Shown piece by piece: positions 1 through 4,578 of a DNA stretch of 5,982 bases. The notes under the pieces are model-generated. The model worked only from the letters and a program-made list of their open reading frames with translations, was not told the origin of the DNA and searched no databases. A program made the position numbers and the translations under genes. Each line of letters starts with the position of its first letter. The stretch's first letter is position 1. Source of the stretch: Acholeplasmataceae bacterium UBA5617 (GTDB taxonomy: Bacteria; Bacillota_I; Bacilli_A; Acholeplasmatales; Acholeplasmataceae); assembly GCA_002424575.1 (NCBI GenBank), contig DIKN01000101.1, positions 1-5,982 of the forward strand, in the 5' to 3' direction.

Positions 1-317
1 ATTTCTTCAGCAAAAGCGCGAATTTTATGAACATTTTTACCACTTTGCGCATCGATTTTTAACGTATGAAATCCTTGGTTTTGATAGTGTTTGATCCATT
101 GGTTGGTGATGTGATCATCGGCTAAATCCATTTTATTGAAGAGGAGCATCATCGGTTTATGCGATATGATTTTAAAGAGTTCAGGATTCATCGATGAAAA
201 GGGAAGTCTTGCATCGAGTAGCACCATGACAAGATCCATCAATTTGACTTTTTCTTTGATTTCACGAAGTGATTTAAACATATGGCCAGGAAACCATTGA
301 ATTTGTTTTGATGTCAT
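1..317 (-). CDS. rbgA: Ribosome biogenesis GTPase RbgA/YlqF, N-terminal part (runs off left edge)
   Basis: In B. subtilis RbgA is a circularly permuted GTPase needed for late assembly of the 50S ribosomal subunit in the cytoplasm. Only the first 105 residues are visible here; the family is about 280 long, so the rest lies beyond the left edge. The N-terminus has the family hallmark WFPGHM (residues 8-13), then DARLPFSSMNP (35-45; family DARxPxSSxNP), the G4 motif NKMD (61-64) and a G5-like IDAQSGKN (88-95). Because of the permutation G4 comes first, and G1 (Walker A), G2 and G3 should follow outside the window. The ATG at 317 overlaps the TGA of the signal peptidase gene (ATGA) and has a good ribosome site upstream, so the start is secure. 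A lepB-rbgA(-rnhB) order occurs in Bacilli such as Listeria, from memory. The identification is near certain; no oddity is seen in the visible part. Confidence 0.95.
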   Translation of the reverse strand, partial: MTSKQIQWFPGHMFKSLREIKEKVKLMDLVMVLLDARLPFSSMNPELFKIISHKPMMLLFNKMDLADDHITNQWIKHYQNQGFHTLKIDAQSGKNVHKIRAFAEE

Positions 318-1057
318 GAAATCACCCCCATTGGCCATAGACGAAAGACAGCTTTTCCTACGATTTGACTTATCGTGACCGGTCCAACATCGCTTGATCT
401 TGAATCAATGGAATTACTTGCATTGTCACCAAAGACAAGATAATAATCGTGTTCTAAAACTTCATATGTCATATGTTCTTCAATCTTGTTTTTCCCCGAT
501 TCATCTAAATCATAAAAGATATCGTTGGGCGATTTCGGGAAATCACCATTGATTTGAATGCGATATCGTCCACCTTCTATCGGGTAAAAGCGGATCACAT
601 CTCCGGGTATCGCATGAACACGTTTGATGTAATAGGTATCATCAGCGATATAAACAATGACCACATCATCACGCTTCGGTTGATAATCAAAATGATAAAT
701 GAGGACGCGATCACCTTCAGATAAAGTGGGTGACATCGAGGAATATTTAACCACAGAAGGTAACATGATGAACATAAAAACAAAGAAAATGCCCATCAAA
801 CTGACGCTCAAAAAAGTGAGCCAGTCCAACACTTCAAAACGATATTTTCCCCATAGACCCTCAGAGATTTCGCGCGCATGTTTATGTTCAGAAATCGACA
901 TGACGATGGCGATGATCGATCCGATCATACTCACAACAAACCCTGTCAATCCCCAGCTTAATGCCAATTTCGAGACATTTAATGCATAAAAAATGATGGT
1001 TAACATCATAAAGATTACCGTGATGACGAGTGTTTGATAAGCCTTCTTTACGGTCAT
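314..1057 (-). CDS. lepB: Signal peptidase I (S26 family) with three N-terminal membrane segments
   Basis: Membrane-bound serine/lysine protease that cuts signal peptides from exported preproteins on the outer face of the cytoplasmic membrane. Numbered from ATG 1057 (247 aa), it shows the S26 boxes in order: SSMSPTL with the predicted nucleophile Ser107, DDVVIVY, YYIKRVHAIPGD with general-base Lys145, and FGDNASNSIDSR (about 209-220). Before the catalytic domain there are three hydrophobic segments at about 8-28, 33-55 and 79-100. Basic residues near the N-terminus and between segments 2 and 3 suggest an N-in topology that places the active site outside. Typical Gram-positive enzymes have one segment and E. 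coli has two. Box E has Ala where many members have Arg (GDNRxNSxDSR). ATG 1057 is preferred over the in-frame ATG 1066, because AAGGA lies 8 nt before 1057 while it overlaps the 1066 codon. The gene starts 17 nt after the translocase stop and overlaps rbgA by 4 nt. Confidence 0.93.
   Translation of the reverse strand: MTVKKAYQTLVITVIFMMLTIIFYALNVSKLALSWGLTGFVVSMIGSIIAIVMSISEHKHAREISEGLWGKYRFEVLDWLTFLSVSLMGIFFVFMFIMLPSVVKYSSMSPTLSEGDRVLIYHFDYQPKRDDVVIVYIADDTYYIKRVHAIPGDVIRFYPIEGGRYRIQINGDFPKSPNDIFYDLDESGKNKIEEHMTYEVLEHDYYLVFGDNASNSIDSRSSDVGPVTISQIVGKAVFRLWPMGVIS
322..329 (-). promoter_or_regulatory. Ribosome binding site of rbgA inside lepB, with ATGA overlap
   Basis: The minus strand reads GGGGGTGATTTCATGA. 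The GGGGGTGA segment pairs well with the 3' end of 16S rRNA and lies 4 nt before the rbgA ATG. It is embedded in the Gly-Val codons near the end of the signal peptidase gene, and the ATG overlaps that gene's TGA. This arrangement implies translational coupling between the signal peptidase and RbgA and fixes the rbgA start. Confidence 0.8.
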
Positions 1058-1065
1058 GATAACCA

Positions 1066-1070
1066 TCCTT
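1066..1070 (-). promoter_or_regulatory. Ribosome binding site deciding the lepB start
   Basis: AAGGA on the minus strand, 8 nt before ATG 1057, sits in the 17-nt gap after the translocase stop and its last base overlaps the alternative ATG at 1066. A start at 1066 would have no usable upstream site, so the protein should begin MTVKKAYQ. Confidence 0.7.
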
Positions 1071-1074
1071 TTTC

Positions 1075-3144
1075 TTATAACTGTGCTAAGATTTCTTCTA
1101 GTTCACTCATGGTCACCAACACTTCACGCGCTTTGGTACCTTGGCCTTTAGATACGATTTCATACTCTTCCATCATTTCAAATAAGCGTTGAGCGCGGTT
1201 AAAACCGACTTCAAATTCTTTTTGAATGGTGTTAATCGATGAATTCCCCGTTGAAACAACATAGCGTGCAACATCGTGGAATAAATCATCGGTAATTGTT
1301 TCTTTATTTTTATATTGCTGTTTTAAGTGATCGTGTTCAAAGATATAATCCGGTTGGACCTGCTTACGAATATAGTCTGTCACCGTATAGATTTCTTCAT
1401 CAGGGATGTAAGCACCTTGAAGACGATGCGTGCGATCAGCACGTTTTAAGAGCATGTCCCCTTTTCCGAGAAGTGCTTCAGCACCTGCACCATCCAAAAT
1501 GGTGGTGGAATCCACAAAGGATGAGACCTTAAACGCGATACGTGCAGGAATGTTTGACTTGATGGTTCCTTTGACGACATCGGTGGTCGGACGTTGGGTT
1601 GCGACCAAAAGATGGATGCCTGCTGCGCGTGCTTTTTGGGTCAATCGCTGAATAGAGTCTTCAACATCATGAGGTGCAACCATCATTAAGTCAGCTAATT
1701 CATCGATGACAATCACGATGTATGGCATTTTCGGGTGGTCGATTAAGCCACGTTTGATGTTATCATTGAACGAGCGAATATCTCTTGCTCTGCTACCTGC
1801 AAAAAGTTGATACCGTTTTTCCATTTCATTGACCGCCCAATTTAATGCAGCTGCAGCCATTTTGATGTCGGTGATGACTGGAGTTACCAAATGAGGAAGA
1901 TCATTATATGGAATAAGTTCGACCATCTTGGGATCAATTAAAATAAGTTTGAGATCTTCAGGTGTATTTTTTAGCAATAAGCTTACCAACACTGTATTCA
2001 CGCATACAGATTTTCCACTGTTGGTTGCACCTGCAATCAAACCATGGGGCATCGCTTGAATGTCGACATAAATATTTTCGCCATCGATATCCACACCGAG
2101 TGCAACCTTTAAGGGATGTTCACGATCTTCAAGGAATTCTTTGGTGTCAACCACATTACCAAAGGCTACAATCTCTGTTTTCACGTTGGGGACTTCAATA
2201 CCAACATAAGGTTTCCCTGGAATCGGTGCTTCAATGCGGATCGACTTAGATGCGAGATTCATCATCAAATTATCTTGAATCGATAAAACGCGTTTGACAT
2301 TAACACCGGGTTCCAATGCGATTTCATAACGGGTCACCGTAGGACCCTTTTTCGATCCAGAGACTTCGCCTTCAATGCCAAATTGGGTCAGTGTCGAGTT
2401 GATGATATCCATTTGATCGAGCAACCATTGCGGTTTCTCATCGAGATCGCGCTGTTTCTTGGAAAACAAGGTGACGGGTGGATAGAGATATTGTCTGTTG
2501 ACTTGAGGGATGAATGTTTCTTTTTCAAAGTGTTTTTCTTGCGTAGGGTTTTGTTCACCACGCCCACCAAAATCAGAGGTCACCACCGGTTTTTCAAAGG
2601 TCGGTCTGCGGTATGTTTCGACTTCAGGATCACGATCAACCTTCTTTTCTTCCATGATGGGTGGCACATAAGCCACCGTACGCTTCGGTTCTGGATTGGC
2701 CTTGAATGGCATGGGATCCATGTCTGGCTTTAAATCAACGACTTTTTTACCAATCGGTTTTAACGTTTTCTTTTCTTCTTTGACGTCACCATCTTGATGT
2801 TGATCAGGTGAATAATTGGAAGGACCAAAATACTCTTCACGCGTCTTCATCGATACGATATTGGTAAATTCATAGTACTTATTGCCATGCTTTTTAATGG
2901 CTTCTTCTTCAGAAAGTTTGGGTTTTGTCCGAAATGCATCAAAACGACGCACGGTATCGCCGGTATCCTTAACCGTGAAAGGTACGGTGACGACATCTTT
3001 AACACTGCGTCCAAAAATAGGGGATACAAAGCGATCCTTTTTATATTTAGATTTACTTCGTATGCCTTCAAGTTTGACAAACTGAAAGATGACAAAAGGG
3101 TCTTTGACCACATTCAATTCAGGATTTGTCTTTTCTTTTCTCAT
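1075..3144 (-). CDS. sftA: FtsK/SpoIIIE-family DNA translocase, soluble SftA-like type
   Basis: ATP-driven double-stranded DNA pump. Relatives clear chromosome ends from the closing division septum and help dimer resolution; SftA is the B. subtilis form lacking membrane segments. Numbered from ATG 3144 (689 aa), residues 1 to about 230 form a polar, Pro/Lys/Glu-rich linker containing RFVSPIFG (about 38-45). The alpha/beta motor follows from about 240: Walker A GATNSGKS (372-379, Lys378; Asn at the fourth position as I recall for SftA, where SpoIIIE has Gly), LILIDPKMVEL (about 400-410), Walker B VIVIDELADLM with Asp481/Glu482, and LVATQRPTTDV with the conserved Gln. Residues about 617-689 form the gamma winged helix (GFNRAQRLFEMMEEYEIV, then KAREVLV) that reads chromosome-polarity motifs. 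No hydrophobic membrane stretch is present. ATG 3144 is preferred over the longer in-frame ATG 3168, since AGGGGG lies 9 nt before it and the upstream stop is 1 nt away. The family is certain; the SftA subtype is inferred from the missing membrane domain and motif resemblance. Confidence 0.93.
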   Translation of the reverse strand: MRKEKTNPELNVVKDPFVIFQFVKLEGIRSKSKYKKDRFVSPIFGRSVKDVVTVPFTVKDTGDTVRRFDAFRTKPKLSEEEAIKKHGNKYYEFTNIVSMKTREEYFGPSNYSPDQHQDGDVKEEKKTLKPIGKKVVDLKPDMDPMPFKANPEPKRTVAYVPPIMEEKKVDRDPEVETYRRPTFEKPVVTSDFGGRGEQNPTQEKHFEKETFIPQVNRQYLYPPVTLFSKKQRDLDEKPQWLLDQMDIINSTLTQFGIEGEVSGSKKGPTVTRYEIALEPGVNVKRVLSIQDNLMMNLASKSIRIEAPIPGKPYVGIEVPNVKTEIVAFGNVVDTKEFLEDREHPLKVALGVDIDGENIYVDIQAMPHGLIAGATNSGKSVCVNTVLVSLLLKNTPEDLKLILIDPKMVELIPYNDLPHLVTPVITDIKMAAAALNWAVNEMEKRYQLFAGSRARDIRSFNDNIKRGLIDHPKMPYIVIVIDELADLMMVAPHDVEDSIQRLTQKARAAGIHLLVATQRPTTDVVKGTIKSNIPARIAFKVSSFVDSTTILDGAGAEALLGKGDMLLKRADRTHRLQGAYIPDEEIYTVTDYIRKQVQPDYIFEHDHLKQQYKNKETITDDLFHDVARYVVSTGNSSINTIQKEFEVGFNRAQRLFEMMEEYEIVSKGQGTKAREVLVTMSELEEILAQL

Positions 3145-3145
3145 G

Positions 3146-3928
3146 TCACACATCCCCCTGTTCTTCAACTTGTTTAAGTTCTTTTCTTAAGTCTTTATAA
3201 ATCTGATCGACATCCGTGTCAATTGTTTTTTCTGCATTGAAAACTTTCTTGCTGTAAATCTTGTACGTTTCTTCGCCTGTGATTTTGATCAGTGCGATAC
3301 CGATATGGACAGTAACCACTTGCAAAGCGACTTCATACGTAAATCGACGTACCCAATACACCGGGTTAACTGCATTCAATATAGCACCTGCAGCTTTCGT
3401 CATACCCGAGTATTTTTTCGCTGTTTTGACAATCGGATTATTTTCAATTTTGGTTTTCACTTCATTCATTTCAACAATCTTGGCGAGCGTCCATCCCCGT
3501 GTCAATCTTAAAATGCGTGAGGAGGACATCAATTCTTGAAAGCGATTGGTGATGTAATGATTGAGCATCATGGTTTCATCAATGGTTAACTCAAGATAGG
3601 GATATTTCGATTTGGGATAAAACTTTTTCGCGATATCGACCGATAATTCGCGGTTAACTTCGAGTAAATGCTTACCATATCCAACTGCTTCACGCTGTTC
3701 TTTATCTTTAAACAGTTTGATAGCATCTTGAATCAGCCACTTGATTTCTTCTTCATCGATATCTTGCTCATCGGTTTTTCGAAGTCTCAACCCTTTATTC
3801 ATGCTTTTCAAAACTGCATAAACATAGAGCAAAAGGAGGATAATAAATCCAAAGCTTATCCCAAGGAAAAAACTGATTAACGTGGATAAATCGAAGCGTA
3901 ATGGACCTAAACTCAAGAAAATGAACAT
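3146..3928 (-). CDS. Single-pass membrane protein of unknown function, coupled to the translocase gene
   Basis: I do not recognise this 260-residue protein and assign no function. It has a short N-terminus, one strong membrane segment at about 14-41, then a basic patch (KSMNKGLRLRK, 41-51) that predicts a cytoplasmic C-terminal body. An acidic/helical stretch follows (about 53-90). The middle is charged and helical (VEMNEVKTKIEN, about 152-163). The C-terminal third contains ILNAVNPVYWVRRFTYEVALQ (about 183-203, hydrophobic/aromatic), an Ile-rich stretch VHIGIALIKITGEETYKIYS (207-226), and a charged, possibly coiled-coil tail (232-260). The second hydrophobic stretch is interrupted by charges and looks like a buried or membrane-surface element rather than a clear second span. 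The start is secure: AGGAGG lies 10 nt before ATG 3928, directly after a promoter. It is first in the unit and 1 nt from the soluble translocase gene, which suggests a functional link, possibly anchoring; that is inference. Confidence 0.85.
   Translation of the reverse strand: MFIFLSLGPLRFDLSTLISFFLGISFGFIILLLLYVYAVLKSMNKGLRLRKTDEQDIDEEEIKWLIQDAIKLFKDKEQREAVGYGKHLLEVNRELSVDIAKKFYPKSKYPYLELTIDETMMLNHYITNRFQELMSSSRILRLTRGWTLAKIVEMNEVKTKIENNPIVKTAKKYSGMTKAAGAILNAVNPVYWVRRFTYEVALQVVTVHIGIALIKITGEETYKIYSKKVFNAEKTIDTDVDQIYKDLRKELKQVEEQGDV
3154..3159 (-). promoter_or_regulatory. Ribosome binding site deciding the translocase start
   Basis: AGGGGG on the minus strand lies 9 nt before ATG 3144. It is too close to ATG 3153 (zero spacing) and downstream of ATG 3168, so it selects the 3144 start. 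It sits in the last codons of the upstream membrane protein gene, whose TGA is separated from the ATG by one base (TGACATG), a layout that favours translational coupling. Confidence 0.7.
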
Positions 3929-3938
3929 ATATGCCTTT

Positions 3939-3944
3939 CCTCCT
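3939..3944 (-). promoter_or_regulatory. Consensus Shine-Dalgarno of the unknown membrane protein
   Basis: The minus strand reads TAGGAGGAAAGGCATATATG. A perfect AGGAGG lies 10 nt before ATG 3928, so the start of the first gene of unit 2 is well supported. The site is only about 7 nt downstream of the -10 element, so the untranslated leader would be very short, probably roughly 15-20 nt. Confidence 0.8.
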
Positions 3945-3951
3945 AAAGATA

Positions 3952-3960
3952 ATTATACCA
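3952..3960 (-). promoter_or_regulatory. Extended -10 promoter for the membrane protein-sftA-lepB-rbgA unit
   Basis: The minus strand reads TGGTATAAT: a perfect TATAAT (3957-3952) preceded by TG one base upstream, the extended -10 form used by housekeeping sigma factors. At 17 nt spacing the -35 position reads ACCTAC, a poor match; TTGCAA occurs but only 11 nt upstream, too close. Extended -10 promoters can work without a -35 box. Its position between the terminator of unit 1 and the Shine-Dalgarno of unit 2 supports the call. Confidence 0.7.
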
Positions 3961-3990
3961 TGTCTTTCTTGCAAGTAGGTATCTTACCCA

Positions 3991-4013
3991 AACAAAAAGG
4001 AGCCAAGCTCCTT
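3991..4013 (-). terminator. Intrinsic terminator ending the pilMN-pilO unit
   Basis: On the minus strand a perfect 7-bp inverted repeat AAGGAGC / GCTCCTT with a TTG loop (4013-3997) runs into a T-rich tract, with TTTTTGTT at its end. The pilO stop TAA (4014-4012) overlaps the first bases of the stem, so the terminator begins in the stop codon. On the plus strand the hairpin is followed by AAGTGTT, not a T run, so it acts for minus-strand transcription. It isolates the pilus-like genes from the next unit, whose promoter lies about 31 nt downstream. Confidence 0.85.
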
Positions 4014-4578
4014 AAGTGTTTGATGGAATATCGTGATAGAACGTGAAGATAACGAGTTGTGCGATCGCGCCATCTGTCGTCATGGTGACATTGAACTGTT
4101 GAATGTAGTAGAGCCGATCATGCGCATATAGTGCTTCAATAAAATCAAGAAGTTTTGCGGGTTCTGTCACCGTGATGTTCATTGAGATTCGTACATATCT
4201 AAGTTGAGCGGGCATCGTAGCTGTAAAGGGAGAAGCCACTTGGGTGTTATAACTAACCGCATAATTTGAAATGCTTTGGAAAGATGCTGCATTTCTCGCT
4301 TCTAAAAGTTCAGTGCTTACCACATACTGATCAAACGTTGTGGGAAGATAAGGTAACAGTTCATCAATGGTTTGATAGGTGATGGGTTGTTCGGTGGATA
4401 ATAATTGATTGATTTGTCGTTGTATCAATCGCTCTTGCTGTTCGAGCTCATAAAGTCTTGATTCTTGAAGATTGATGACACCAAAGTAGCCTGCGATCGC
4501 CAACAAGAAAATCACAATCAATAAATATATAAACTTAACTTGACTAATTTTTTTACCAAAAATATCGTATTTACGCAT
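4012..4578 (-). CDS. PilO/GspM-like inner-membrane platform protein
   Basis: Likely PilO-type bitopic protein, which in type IV pilus and type II secretion machines pairs with PilN to link the cytoplasmic motor to the pilus outside the membrane. The 188 residues have the family layout: a short basic cytoplasmic N-terminus (MRKYDIFGKK), one membrane segment (about 15-36), a Gln/Glu-rich coiled coil (about 37-60) starting LQESRLYELEQQERLIQRQ, then an extracytoplasmic domain. Its last part (125-183) alternates strand-helix-strand: RYVRISMNITV, then LLDFIEALYAHDRLYYI, then FNVTMTT and QLVIFTFYH. The segment LLDFIEALYAHDRLYYIQQF resembles the PilO 'LLxFLxxLxxxxRLvxi' signature. Sequence conservation in this family is weak, so the call rests on architecture plus the preceding PilMN gene, which it overlaps by 8 nt. 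It is slightly short but within the family range. A ComG-like or other pseudopilus partner is possible. Confidence 0.72.
   Translation of the reverse strand: MRKYDIFGKKISQVKFIYLLIVIFLLAIAGYFGVINLQESRLYELEQQERLIQRQINQLLSTEQPITYQTIDELLPYLPTTFDQYVVSTELLEARNAASFQSISNYAVSYNTQVASPFTATMPAQLRYVRISMNITVTEPAKLLDFIEALYAHDRLYYIQQFNVTMTTDGAIAQLVIFTFYHDIPSNT

Larger units (their letters stand above)
3929..4011. other. Intergenic boundary between two transcription units
   Basis: This 83-nt stretch is the only gene-free part of the window. From right to left it contains the terminator hairpin and T run of the pilus-like unit, a short spacer, the extended -10 promoter, and the Shine-Dalgarno site of the next unit. 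No riboswitch, RNA gene or further inverted repeat could be recognised. Confidence 0.8.

Noticed and set aside
699..989. 96-residue plus-strand frame antisense to the signal peptidase
   Set aside because: It is fully inside a gene with intact catalytic boxes on the other strand, and the translated product has no family resemblance.
2383..2733. 116-residue plus-strand open frame antisense to the translocase gene
   Set aside because: It lies opposite a well-supported motor gene, in its low-complexity linker region, has no recognisable domain and no good ribosome site. It is a shadow frame.
3142..3168. Longer translocase start at ATG 3168 (or ATG 3153)
   Set aside because: The only strong ribosome site (AGGGGG, 3159-3154) is downstream of 3168 and abuts 3153, but is ideally spaced for ATG 3144.
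3969..3974. TTGCAA as a -35 box for the unit 2 promoter
   Set aside because: It is only 11 nt from TATAAT, too close for a -35/-10 pair. The extended -10 TG is the better explanation.
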